In this document: piece after piece, positions 9,128 through 17,511 of the stretch
How positions within the stretch are numbered: position 1 is the stretch's first letter
Layout of the letters: every line of letters starts with the position of its first letter
Source: Planctomycetales bacterium
GTDB taxonomy: Bacteria > Planctomycetota > Planctomycetia > Pirellulales > Pirellulaceae
Direction of reading: 5' to 3'
Assembly: GCA_020427005.1 (NCBI GenBank)
Contig: JAGQOY010000023.1
Location: 1 to 41,155, forward strand
Length of the DNA: 41,155 nucleotides
Notes under the pieces: model-generated
What the model was told of the DNA's origin: nothing
What the model saw: only the letters and a program-made list of their open reading frames with translations
Databases searched by the model: none
Program-made: the position numbers and the translations under genes

Positions 9128-11764
9128 ATGTCCAACAAGATGATTTATTATTTCGGCAAGACAAGAACCGATGGTACCGGAGTCAGCAAACAAATCTTAG
9201 GTGGCAAGGGCGCCAATCTGGCTGAGATGACATCCATTGGATTACCGGTCCCCCCTGGATTTACTATCACGACCGAATGTTGCGAGGCGTATTACAAGTC
9301 AGGCAAGCAACTACCCGCTGGCTTGATGGATGAGGTTCGCACAAACGTATCCACGCTCGAAGGCGAATTGGGTAAAAAGTTTGGCGATGATACGTTTCCA
9401 CTTCTCGTATCTGTCCGTTCCGGTGCTGCCGTCTCAATGCCCGGTATGATGAATACGATCTTAAATCTTGGCCTCAACGATGTTTCAACTGCTGGTTTGG
9501 CCAAAGCGACGAACAACGAACGTTTTGCTTACGATGCTTATAGACGTTTGATCAATATGTTTGGCGATGTCGTAATGAACGTTGATCACGAGCATTTTGA
9601 ACATGCCTTCGACCAAATCAAGAAAACCTACAACACTACTGAAGATACTGAGGTTCCAGCTCAAGGACTGAAGGAACTTTGCGAAGCGTACAAGACGCTT
9701 TACAAAGAGCATACGGGAGAAGATTTCCCTCAAGATCCTATGAAACAACTTGAAAAAGCCATAGAGGCCGTATTCAAGAGCTGGATGACGAATAAGGCTG
9801 TGAAATATCGTGAAATTGAAGGCATTCGCGGTTTGTTGGGTACCGCAGTGAATTGCCAATCCATGGTGTATGGAAACATGGGAGATGATTCTGGGACCGG
9901 TGTTGCCTTCACCCGCAATCCAAATACAGGTGAGAACAAGTTCTTTGGCGAGTTTCTCGTCAATGCTCAAGGAGAGGACGTAGTAGCCGGTATTCGTACA
10001 CCTCAGCCAACAGAAGAAATGAGCAAGTGGAACGATGAAGTTTACCAGCAACTAATGACGATCAAAGATACGCTGGAAAATCATTACAAGGAAATGCAGG
10101 ACATTGAGTTCACGATTGAAAAGGGAACTCTATTTATGCTCCAAACGCGTACCGGCAAACGAACTGGAATGGCTGCCGTACGAATAGCCTGCGAGATGGT
10201 TCGCGAAGGTTTGATCGATGAAAAGAAAGCGGTCCTACGCGTACCTGCTGGAGACCTAACACAACTCTTGCTACCTAGTTTTGATACCAAGGCCTGGGCG
10301 GCCGCCGAGAAGATTGCTTCTGGTTTGCCGGCCAGCCCTGGTGCAGCTGTTGGTAAATTAGCCTTTACTGCCGAAGACGCCAAAGCTCGAGCCACCAATG
10401 GTGAAAAGGTTATCTTAATCCGAAAAGAAACTAGCCCTGAGGATGTCGACGGTATGCACGCTGCAGTCGGGATCCTGACTAGCACCGGTGGCATGACCAG
10501 TCACGCAGCCGTTGTGGCCCGTGGATGGGGACGATGCTGTGTGGCAGGTGCCGGAGCAGTCAAGATCGATGCTCGAGCCAAGACAGCCACCATTAATGGT
10601 AAGGTTTACGGTGAGAACGATACGCTGAGTATCAATGGTACGTCCGGTGAGGTAGCTGCCGGAACAGTGGCCACGCAACCAGCTAGCCTATCTGGTGACT
10701 TTGCGGAATTAATGACCTGGGCGGATAAATATAGAACATTGGCAGTTCGCACTAATGCTGACTCTCCGGAAGACAGCCAGCGAGCACGTGAATTCGGGGC
10801 GCAGGGCATCGGTCTTTGCAGAACAGAACATATGTTCTTTGGCGGTGATCGGACATTGGCTATTAGACAAATGATCGTTGCCAAGACCGAGGAGGACCGC
10901 CGCAAGGCCCTGGGGAAACTGCTGCCTTTCCAACGTGATGACTTTGTTGGAATTTTCACAGCCATGAATGGTCTACCTGTGACTGTTCGGCTGCTAGATC
11001 CACCGCTACATGAATTTGTACCGCATGATGACAAAGGGCAAGCAGAGCTAGCCAAGGAACTGGGCGTAGATCAAGCAGAAATCAAAGCCCGTGTGGATGG
11101 TCTTCATGAATTCAACCCGATGCTTGGCCACCGTGGATGTCGATTGAGCATCACCTATCCCGAAATCCTGGAAATGCAAGTTCGCGCCATCGTCGAGGCA
11201 GCAATCGAATGCAAGAACAAGAAGATCGATGCTAAACCCGAAATCATGATACCTCTAGTTGGCACCGAGGCTGAATTGGCGTTACTGCGCGGCAAGACTG
11301 AAGAAACCATCACTCTGGTGAAAAACGAAAAGGGTTTCACAGGTGAACTCGATATTCTGATCGGTACGATGATCGAAGTCCCTCGTGCTGCACTCACTGC
11401 CGACGAAGTGGCTAGCCAAGCTGACTTCTTTAGTTTCGGTACCAACGATCTAACGCAGATGACTTTTGGCTTCAGCCGTGACGACATCAATAGTTTCTTG
11501 CCTGACTATCTCTCTCAAGACATTCTTTTAGTTGATCCTTTCCAAAGCCTGGATACCTCTGGTGTTGGCCAATTGGTCGACATGGCAGTAAACAAGGGAC
11601 GAAGCGTCAAGGATGCACTGAAGTGCGGTATCTGTGGTGAACATGGAGGTGATCCGGCCTCTATCCAGTTCTGCCACAAGGTAGGGCTCGATTACGTAAG
11701 TTGCTCTCCATTCCGCGTCCCCATTGCTCGCCTAGCCGCTGCGCAAGCCGCTCTTCGCGATTAA
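9128..11764 (+). CDS. ppdK: Pyruvate, phosphate dikinase
   Basis: The 878-residue enzyme interconverts pyruvate + ATP + phosphate and PEP + AMP + pyrophosphate. The N-terminal ATP-grasp domain begins YYFGKTRTDG..QILGGKGANLAEM. The swivelling phosphohistidine domain has GGMTSHAAVVARGWGR with H459 as the phospho-carrier. The C-terminal PEP/pyruvate barrel has FSFGTNDLTQMTFGFSRDD and the catalytic C836 in KCGICGEHGG. Length and residue spacing agree closely with the bacterial family, and all key residues are present. I chose the ATG at 9128 because the protein then begins as other PPDKs do and GGAGG lies 14 bases upstream. A TTG at 9107 would add seven residues but overlaps that GGAGG. In bacteria it can serve gluconeogenesis or pyrophosphate-linked glycolysis. 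It appears monocistronic. Confidence 0.97.
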   Translation: MSNKMIYYFGKTRTDGTGVSKQILGGKGANLAEMTSIGLPVPPGFTITTECCEAYYKSGKQLPAGLMDEVRTNVSTLEGELGKKFGDDTFPLLVSVRSGAAVSMPGMMNTILNLGLNDVSTAGLAKATNNERFAYDAYRRLINMFGDVVMNVDHEHFEHAFDQIKKTYNTTEDTEVPAQGLKELCEAYKTLYKEHTGEDFPQDPMKQLEKAIEAVFKSWMTNKAVKYREIEGIRGLLGTAVNCQSMVYGNMGDDSGTGVAFTRNPNTGENKFFGEFLVNAQGEDVVAGIRTPQPTEEMSKWNDEVYQQLMTIKDTLENHYKEMQDIEFTIEKGTLFMLQTRTGKRTGMAAVRIACEMVREGLIDEKKAVLRVPAGDLTQLLLPSFDTKAWAAAEKIASGLPASPGAAVGKLAFTAEDAKARATNGEKVILIRKETSPEDVDGMHAAVGILTSTGGMTSHAAVVARGWGRCCVAGAGAVKIDARAKTATINGKVYGENDTLSINGTSGEVAAGTVATQPASLSGDFAELMTWADKYRTLAVRTNADSPEDSQRAREFGAQGIGLCRTEHMFFGGDRTLAIRQMIVAKTEEDRRKALGKLLPFQRDDFVGIFTAMNGLPVTVRLLDPPLHEFVPHDDKGQAELAKELGVDQAEIKARVDGLHEFNPMLGHRGCRLSITYPEILEMQVRAIVEAAIECKNKKIDAKPEIMIPLVGTEAELALLRGKTEETITLVKNEKGFTGELDILIGTMIEVPRAALTADEVASQADFFSFGTNDLTQMTFGFSRDDINSFLPDYLSQDILLVDPFQSLDTSGVGQLVDMAVNKGRSVKDALKCGICGEHGGDPASIQFCHKVGLDYVSCSPFRVPIARLAAAQAALRD

Positions 11765-11814
11765 TTTCAGCAATCGGTCGCTAGAAACTACGACTACCGG
11801 TCTTAACTTTGGCT

Positions 11815-11853
11815 TCACGTGCCGAATACAATTTTTTGTTATTTGGCACGTGA
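11815..11853. terminator. Long hairpin downstream of ppdK, candidate terminator
   Basis: TCACGTGCC (11815-11823) pairs perfectly with GGCACGTGA (11845-11853). A G-T wobble and AATA/TATT can extend the stem inward, leaving a T-rich loop. It lies 50 bases after the ppdK stop. There is no T-tract after the stem, so factor-independent termination is uncertain; the stem may instead stabilise the mRNA end. Confidence 0.45.
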
Positions 11854-11988
11854 TTGTCGTAAAGAAAAGAAATGGGCCCATGGAGCGCATTTTACGTTGA
11901 AACACGCGCAGCATGATTGCCGGACCGTAACAGATCGAATTCACTAAACGTCTTTCTCCTTGATTAAAACCATCGGTTTCAGAGCGGC

Positions 11989-12927
11989 ATGCCGGGCTAT
12001 TTGGCAACTGCAGCTATTCCGAATGTTGAGAGGTTTCAGCCAAGTGAAAATCGTTTGAATATGGATGTAAAGGCTAGTGCCGTACATGCAAATCGGCAAA
12101 CTTCCGATCATTGGACTCAATTCTCAGCGCATCGTGAGCGATGCACTTCACTGATTGTCAATTGTATTCGTCGGTGGCAAGACAATTCTTCAATCCATAA
12201 TTCACGACCTGCCGTCGCGTTGCTGGGTGCTGGAAATTGCAACGATGTTGATCTATCCGAATTATCTGGTAACTGCTCCAGTATAGATTTGATTGACATT
12301 GATGAGTCCGCCACTGCTTCCGCTATCCATAGACAAGGTAACGACCATTTGGCCTGCGTAGTACGATCAAGCAAGTCGATGGATCTCTCTGGCATACAAT
12401 CGGTCATTCCGCAACCATCTTCTAGCGCCGCACTTGATCGTACTCAAATCAACGAAGTCGCGTTTCGTCTACGCCAATTACCCTTTGAAACGCACAGTTT
12501 CGATATCGTTGTTTCTTGCTGCGTCTTATCGCAACTTATCAAATCAACATGCAATCTAGTAGAAATTGAGTCCGAAAGCTGGCCATTGATCGCCACCGTC
12601 CGACTTCGGCACTTGCAAAACATGGTCGATTGGTTGGAACCAAACGGAATGGCGATCCTATTTACCGACATGGTTTCCAGTGAGACCTGTCCTGAGTTGA
12701 CTTCCATCAGCGAAACTAGTCTTGAGCTGTTGCAGCGAAAACTGATTGAGGCAGGAAACTTTTTCAGTGGTTTGAATCCAAAGATGATTTGCCGCCTGAT
12801 TGAGAGCGGTGCGTTAAGCAGTTCACATGAGGTTGAGGTTCAAGAGGTGATCCCACCTTGGGTGTGGAATATGGGTGCGAGACACTATCTAGTCTATGCC
12901 GTTCTATTTGCCTTGAAACATGCATGA
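11989..12927 (+). CDS. SAM-methyltransferase-like protein
   Basis: The frame gives 312 residues from the ATG at 11989. A second ATG at 12061 (MDVKAS) may be the true start, because the first 24 residues look uninformative and neither start has a strong ribosome site. A Rossmann-type SAM-binding signature is visible: VALLGAGNCNDVDLSEL (glycine-rich motif I), SIDLIDID with an acidic residue at the end of the second strand, and LPFETHSFDIVVSCCVLSQL (motif IV-like). An aromatic C-terminal section (EVIPPWVWNMGARHYLVYAV) is probably family-specific. The likely activity is SAM-dependent methyl transfer to an unknown substrate. It ends two bases before the end of the convergent caspase-like gene. Confidence 0.7.
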   Translation: MPGYLATAAIPNVERFQPSENRLNMDVKASAVHANRQTSDHWTQFSAHRERCTSLIVNCIRRWQDNSSIHNSRPAVALLGAGNCNDVDLSELSGNCSSIDLIDIDESATASAIHRQGNDHLACVVRSSKSMDLSGIQSVIPQPSSSAALDRTQINEVAFRLRQLPFETHSFDIVVSCCVLSQLIKSTCNLVEIESESWPLIATVRLRHLQNMVDWLEPNGMAILFTDMVSSETCPELTSISETSLELLQRKLIEAGNFFSGLNPKMICRLIESGALSSSHEVEVQEVIPPWVWNMGARHYLVYAVLFALKHA

Positions 12928-12929
12928 TT

Positions 12930-14546
12930 TCATGGCGCGGCAACAAACGGTTCGTTTTCCAATTCAGTTAGCTCATGGAACCTTTGAATAACATCGGGCG
13001 ATGCTAGTTTGGGAAGGTTTGCTTCCAACACAATCGTTTCCAACGTTTGAATGAGACGCCGTACTCTAACTTCTTGCAGTTCCGCCTGAAGTGCCCTCTC
13101 ACTGCGCTCCTGCGAAGAGTTCTGAAGCTCTTGATAGGCTGCGTATTCGGGCAAGCTTTTGATGTCTTCAAACAGTTTCGTTGCAGAATTTCCTTGGAGT
13201 AGGTCGGATTTTTCCCACTGCTCGTCGGCCAGTTCGGGCCACTGTTCAGCGATTGCCTCTCGCAACGCACCTCTTCCTGAGAAGCCTCGTCCACGACGAA
13301 AACGCCCCCGTCCATCGCTACGTCGAGCTTCTCTCGCATCATCGTATGCATCAAAGACAGCGGAAATATTACTATTCAGAGGAATGTCCAGCCTATTTGC
13401 CAAACCAGAAACTATGGCCCGATCTATTGGCGAGGCAACTTCAATCCAAGTGGACAACGATCCATGGAGACTTTTTAAGTTATTACGGACGATTGAAGTG
13501 CTCGAAGCACTACCGACTTCATGGTTGTCCTCAATAGGGAATTTCGTTTCAGAATGCCAGGCAGCATCCAGTTCATATTCCGGAATGCGACTAAACAAAC
13601 GAAGGAAATGTTCTGTTCCCCTTATTGGAATGTCGATTGTTTCGCCATCTACTACCGCATACGCGTGAGCTTCAGCCAGTGATAGCTGTCCATCAGCATT
13701 GAGGTCGACGTCAGAAATCTCTCTTCCATTGCGAGACTTTCCAGAGAGTGCTCCCCAAAAATAGCTGCTATATTCGGCATCGTCTTCAATGTCTGGGCGG
13801 CAGCCTGCAGCTGGAAGATCAAATCTCTGAGCAAAAAATCCACTTCTCAATTGGCGAGGAAATCCTTCTTTTTCGTCCCCATTTTCAAAAATAGTGTGTG
13901 CAAACCCACCGCAATAACATTGTGCCATCACACACAAGACTTTGACGTCTGCCGGTAGATCATCTAGCCATGAGGAAAAACGGGTCATCGAGATCGAACG
14001 GTTACCCCAGGTCGAAATTGTCGTATTGAACGGTGCGTCATCGTTTCCTGAACTCCCGTGGGCGGTAACATAAACAACTAGTCGGTCTCCAGCACGCATT
14101 GTTTTGGCCATTGCGATCAGTCCGCTACCTACATCCCGCGAGGTGTTTTTGCCCGAAACACCTGGAATAACATGGTTGCGATATGAAATATTCAGCCTTC
14201 CTCGGCGATATAGTTCCGCTAGAAGTCTTTGCGCCTCAGTGACATTGCCTGGATTGGGAGCCAATATTTGAAGATCCGCACCGCTGTCTAAGCCGTCTGC
14301 AAAGTAGAGCCAATGCTGCAGCTCCCGATTGACCTTTCGATGAAGGAAGTTCTGATAGAATAGTACGTTTGCTTCCAATGAGGCTTGATTGCCCTCCGGA
14401 GCATATCCTCCAGCAATCGTTAAGTAAAAGTCACGTCCGCAGAGACATGAGCAAATACTGACGGCTACGGAGAATGTCAGCAGAAGACAAAAGGTAGGCC
14501 TAAATGAGACAATTGCTAATCCTCGAATTGCAGATTCGTGATGCAT
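12930..14546 (-). CDS. Secreted caspase/legumain-like (clan CD) putative cysteine protease with EF-hand loop
   Basis: Read from the ATG at 14546 (538 residues); an upstream start at 14642 would add 32 residues without leader character. A hydrophobic segment (about 16-36) is a signal peptide or membrane anchor. Clan-CD catalytic elements follow: RLVVYVTAHGSSG with H163, and VLCVMAQCYCGGF with C210 preceded by a hydrophobic strand, matching the H-G and [A/Q]C-x-[S/C]-G patterns of C13/C14 peptidases. The early strand DFYLTIAGGYAP fits the first fold strand, as in legumain-type domains. Residues 281-292 (DLNADGQLSLAE) form a canonical EF-hand calcium loop. The C-terminal third has an Arg/Gly-rich patch (about 408-424) and a long helical region. 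It probably cleaves or binds proteins in the cell envelope, perhaps under calcium control. Proteolysis is inferred from motifs. Confidence 0.72.
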   Translation of the reverse strand: MHHESAIRGLAIVSFRPTFCLLLTFSVAVSICSCLCGRDFYLTIAGGYAPEGNQASLEANVLFYQNFLHRKVNRELQHWLYFADGLDSGADLQILAPNPGNVTEAQRLLAELYRRGRLNISYRNHVIPGVSGKNTSRDVGSGLIAMAKTMRAGDRLVVYVTAHGSSGNDDAPFNTTISTWGNRSISMTRFSSWLDDLPADVKVLCVMAQCYCGGFAHTIFENGDEKEGFPRQLRSGFFAQRFDLPAAGCRPDIEDDAEYSSYFWGALSGKSRNGREISDVDLNADGQLSLAEAHAYAVVDGETIDIPIRGTEHFLRLFSRIPEYELDAAWHSETKFPIEDNHEVGSASSTSIVRNNLKSLHGSLSTWIEVASPIDRAIVSGLANRLDIPLNSNISAVFDAYDDAREARRSDGRGRFRRGRGFSGRGALREAIAEQWPELADEQWEKSDLLQGNSATKLFEDIKSLPEYAAYQELQNSSQERSERALQAELQEVRVRRLIQTLETIVLEANLPKLASPDVIQRFHELTELENEPFVAAP

Positions 14547-14945
14547 AGGCTCGCCCGGTATTTTCGTAAGTGGAGTACAAATTGAACTCCAGTCTACACG
14601 ATTTGTTCCGATTAAAGCATGCTTAGGTGGCACTAGCGGCACCCAAGCTGTTTTGGCATTTGCCTAACTCGATCACAGCGGTAACGCACGCAACAGTACT
14701 ATTCAATACATGCCGCGGGTACCACTGTTTCGCCAGTGTTTTCTAGCCGATCAAAGAAATTGGAGAAGTGGCAATTGGGCCTGCCAAAAATGTGTTCGCA
14801 TCCAAATCTTTTTTGTACTCTGGACATGCGAATAATATCGATTTTCCAAAGTTGCTTCTATCTTTTAGAATTATTCCGGGAAGACACTGGCAAAGCCGGC
14901 TATGCCAATACTGCCCGACCGCAGCATGACGAACAAAGAAAACCG
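14547..14945. other. Intergenic region upstream of the caspase-like gene
   Basis: About 400 bases that should contain the promoter of the caspase-like gene and the transcript end of the YTV-type gene, both on the minus strand. I see no small gene with a ribosome site, no strong hairpin and no repeat in it. Confidence 0.4.
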
Positions 14946-16364
14946 CTATGTGTGGGGAGCCTCAGGGGGACTCAATTCCAGATCTTCTTTGGGCGGGGGA
15001 ATGTTCTCTGGTTGATTTGTCGTTGTCTCGGCCTCGCTGGCGCTATTTTCGTTCTCAACATTTGAGTTGCTCGATCCATTCGAACTATTTGTTGCAGGAT
15101 CTTCTGTTTCAATTTTCTTGACCGACTGCTTGTTTGGTTCGGTTGAGCTTGAACTGTCAACGGGCCGTGGCGCTCCAAATATAACTCTCTCCGATGCCGG
15201 AAATGACTGCATCGAATTTTGCCCATAGTACATAGCGGCAGAATAGGGATCGTTGTAACTCAATATGACAGGTGACGGTACAACTCTCGCAACAACTTTG
15301 CGGACAACATACGGCTCTGTCTTGGCAACTCGTCGAGGAACCTTGACTATTGATGTAACAGCCTCGCGTTCCATGTAGTGCACCGGAACACGTTCCTCAA
15401 CATACTGAATGCTGGTACGCTCTACAGTTCTGGGACGCACCATTTCTTGTTCTACATATTCGATTTTTTCAACCGGAACTTGCCGTTCAATTCGACGGGT
15501 CACAGGTTTGTTGACAGAATACGGAACCTTGCGTACTTGTTGAACGGCTTGCATTCGAGTGAGGTTGTACGGCACTTGTTGCTGTACGATTTCATTCTGC
15601 ATATGGGTGACTTGAACAGGAACCTGGATTTGCTGAGTCTGAGGCATCAGTGAGGTCTGAGGAACAGCAATTTGAACTGGATTGGCCTGATACTGCGTCT
15701 GGTAGGACATGCTGCCCTGCGACGTATAGGGGACCCAGCCCAGTCCTCCACGTCGATACCCACTTACTCCCATCGGGTCGGACTGCCATCCACCAGAAAG
15801 CCACTTTAAACCATAACGAGTATCGCCAGGTTGGTAGTATTGTTGTGCAACGTACTGTCCCATATCAACGACCGCGTTTTGATAGGTCGTAATTGGTTGG
15901 TAGGTGGTGTATTGCTGAGTCTGGTATTGCGTTTCAACTACCGGTTTTTGAACAACATACTGCTGTGTCTGATAATGTGTCTCGGTCACCGGCATATAGC
16001 TGGTGTAGGTTTCCTCCCTTTCGCTTGTCTCAGTTACGTAAGTGGTTTCGTCGTAACTTTGGTCCACCATTTCCGTCTTAACGACCGGACGCAAAACCGT
16101 GTACTTTTCCTCAACGGTGCTTGTTTCTACCACAGGCTTGGCAACCTTACGTATTTCCTCTCGCACTCGGGGAACGAGGCGATAGCTAGTAATCTCCTGA
16201 TCCTCGTAAGTTATTTCGTAGTTGATTCGATAGCGTGTCTCATATTGTTCTTCGAAATAGGTTTGAGATTGTACGCTATATGCAGGACCACATACCTGGG
16301 CTATTGCTTCGACACCGAGCATTGCGGGTAATGCTATTGCGAATACAAGACCATATTTGTTCAT
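14946..16364 (-). CDS. Secreted YTV-type repeat protein
   Basis: The 472-residue protein starts best at the ATG at 16364; a TTG four codons upstream is possible. It has a signal peptide (to about residue 23, EAIAQ). The N-terminal half consists of imperfect repeats of about 11-16 residues with the pattern [YTV]-x-x-P-V-[VT]-E-T-x-Y-x-T-Q-Q-Y, for example PVTETHYQTQQYVVQKPVVE. A central linker (YGLKWLSGGWQSDPMGVSGY) separates this from a second half rich in VPV/VPY repeats with charged residues (RQVPVEKIEYVEQEMV). The C-terminus (about 400-472) is a Ser/Asn/Glu/Pro-rich low-complexity tail. Repeats of this kind are known from planctomycete secreted proteins (YTV motif); their function is unsettled. 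A fibrous or cell-wall/matrix structural role is my inference. No enzymatic motif is present. Confidence 0.75.
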   Translation of the reverse strand: MNKYGLVFAIALPAMLGVEAIAQVCGPAYSVQSQTYFEEQYETRYRINYEITYEDQEITSYRLVPRVREEIRKVAKPVVETSTVEEKYTVLRPVVKTEMVDQSYDETTYVTETSEREETYTSYMPVTETHYQTQQYVVQKPVVETQYQTQQYTTYQPITTYQNAVVDMGQYVAQQYYQPGDTRYGLKWLSGGWQSDPMGVSGYRRGGLGWVPYTSQGSMSYQTQYQANPVQIAVPQTSLMPQTQQIQVPVQVTHMQNEIVQQQVPYNLTRMQAVQQVRKVPYSVNKPVTRRIERQVPVEKIEYVEQEMVRPRTVERTSIQYVEERVPVHYMEREAVTSIVKVPRRVAKTEPYVVRKVVARVVPSPVILSYNDPYSAAMYYGQNSMQSFPASERVIFGAPRPVDSSSSTEPNKQSVKKIETEDPATNSSNGSSNSNVENENSASEAETTTNQPENIPPPKEDLELSPPEAPHT

Positions 16365-16829
16365 GGATTTTACCAACCGAAAAACCTAGTTAAGCTCAAC
16401 ACTTGCATCAGCTGTTTGGTCAAGCCGGAACCATTCACATATTAAGTTATTAGGCGAAAAACTTCAAATTAGTTTGTTCTGAACGCTGCTTGTAAGTTAT
16501 TGGGAGGAAATGTGTTATGTTCACTCAGTAACTTACAAGAGTGGCTGCGTTCCTAAGGACAGTCAGGTGCCTGATTCATGGCTACCTCGGGCCTCACGGC
16601 CAATAATGGGATTTAAGTCAAGATTATTCGATCTGAGCCGAGAATCTGGCGATTCTGGAGAAGCATAGGAGTCGTAGCTCGCGAATCCAAGTGTTAACTT
16701 TATGCGAAACGCTAGCATCCCTCGAAAAGATCTTGGTAAGGTCCAGTTGTATCGAATAGTTGAACTTTGCTAATCTACATGCGCACCAGTTTTCATGCCC
16801 ACGAACTCGACAAAAGGATTCGAGAACGG
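16365..16829. other. Divergent intergenic region with a long inverted repeat
   Basis: This 465-base gap lies between the YTV-type gene (minus) and the duplicated-domain gene (plus) and should hold both promoters. Its main feature is the inverted repeat at 16489-16539, listed separately. A small frame of about 52 codons begins at 16510, but its ribosome site would be too close and it looks spurious. Nothing else was recognised. Confidence 0.45.
16489..16539. repeat. 11-bp perfect inverted repeat (extendable to 16 bp)
   Basis: CTTGTAAGTTA (16489-16499) is exactly repeated in reverse complement as TAACTTACAAG (16529-16539). Pairing continues inward for five more positions with two G-T wobbles. 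The unpaired centre is about 19 bases and contains GGAGGAAATG. The location in a divergent promoter region suits an operator or a leader-RNA hairpin; neither is proven. Confidence 0.6.
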
Positions 16830-17489
16830 ATGAATTTCAAGCATTCTTTCAAAGTCGTCATAGGTTTTTCTTTCCTGTTGATGTTAACTCGGCCGGTGCA
16901 AGCCGACCAATCGGAACAGGTCAAGACGGAACCCGGCAAGTTCGTCTTGGCGTATCGAGTCGCATCTTGGAAGTCGCTCCATTTCAATGATCCGGAGAAG
17001 GCGAAAGAGCAGGCAAGCGTATTTGGAAAGCTAGGTTGCGAACTCCAAACCACCCCCCATAACGGGCACACTGATCTAAAGTACCGTACTAGATCTTGGA
17101 AAGCCATGGAGCTAGAATCAAAGAATCAGATTGAACTTTGGTTGGAATGGTTCTCGCAAACCGGCTTCGAAACGCTATATGGGTACGATGCCGATGTCCC
17201 GGATGCGGCGCCTAAAGCCAAGAGCACTGTCGAAAAGCCCGAAAAAGTTCGCTATCGTGCCGCCCAATGGCAGTCCCAGCATATCGATACAAATCAAGAG
17301 TTAGCAGAATTGGCTTCTATTTTTCGTGGCTTAGGTTGCGAATGGCGTTCCACTTCACATGCTGGTCACACGGATGCTTCCTATTGTTGTCCGGCTTGGA
17401 AGGAAGTGGTGCTCCCCTCACACGAAGCCGCACAGCTCTGGCAAGATTACTTGCAACGAGCCGGGTTTGAGACTCAACATTCGCACTAG
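16830..17489 (+). CDS. Secreted protein of two tandem LGCE/HxGHTD repeats, unknown function
   Basis: I place the start at the ATG at 16830 because it gives a clean signal peptide (MNFKHSFKVVIGFSFLLMLT then VQAD) and a 219-residue protein; the frame is open to an earlier ATG at 16767. The mature part is an internal duplication: residues 39-117 and 139-217 align with a constant offset of 100. Shared elements are V-x-YR-x-A-x-W-x-S-x-H (41-51 / 141-151), A-S-[VI]-F-x-x-L-G-C-E (62-71 / 162-171), H-x-G-H-T-D (77-82 / 177-182), a W-K pair (90-91 / 190-191) and GFET (112-115 / 212-215). Conserved Cys and His suggest a metal site or a disulphide, but I recognise no family. A linker with Ala/Pro/Lys joins the copies. 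The methyltransferase gene starts 22 bases downstream. Confidence 0.75.
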   Translation: MNFKHSFKVVIGFSFLLMLTRPVQADQSEQVKTEPGKFVLAYRVASWKSLHFNDPEKAKEQASVFGKLGCELQTTPHNGHTDLKYRTRSWKAMELESKNQIELWLEWFSQTGFETLYGYDADVPDAAPKAKSTVEKPEKVRYRAAQWQSQHIDTNQELAELASIFRGLGCEWRSTSHAGHTDASYCCPAWKEVVLPSHEAAQLWQDYLQRAGFETQHSH

Positions 17490-17511
17490 AAAGTTGTTGA
17501 TTCCACGTTCG

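Noticed and set aside
8761..9225. 154-codon plus-strand frame before ppdK
   Set aside because: It runs out of frame into the ppdK coding region and has no protein-like pattern.
16510..16668. About 52-codon frame starting inside the inverted repeat
   Set aside because: The GGAGG abuts the ATG with almost no spacing and the product lacks any pattern.
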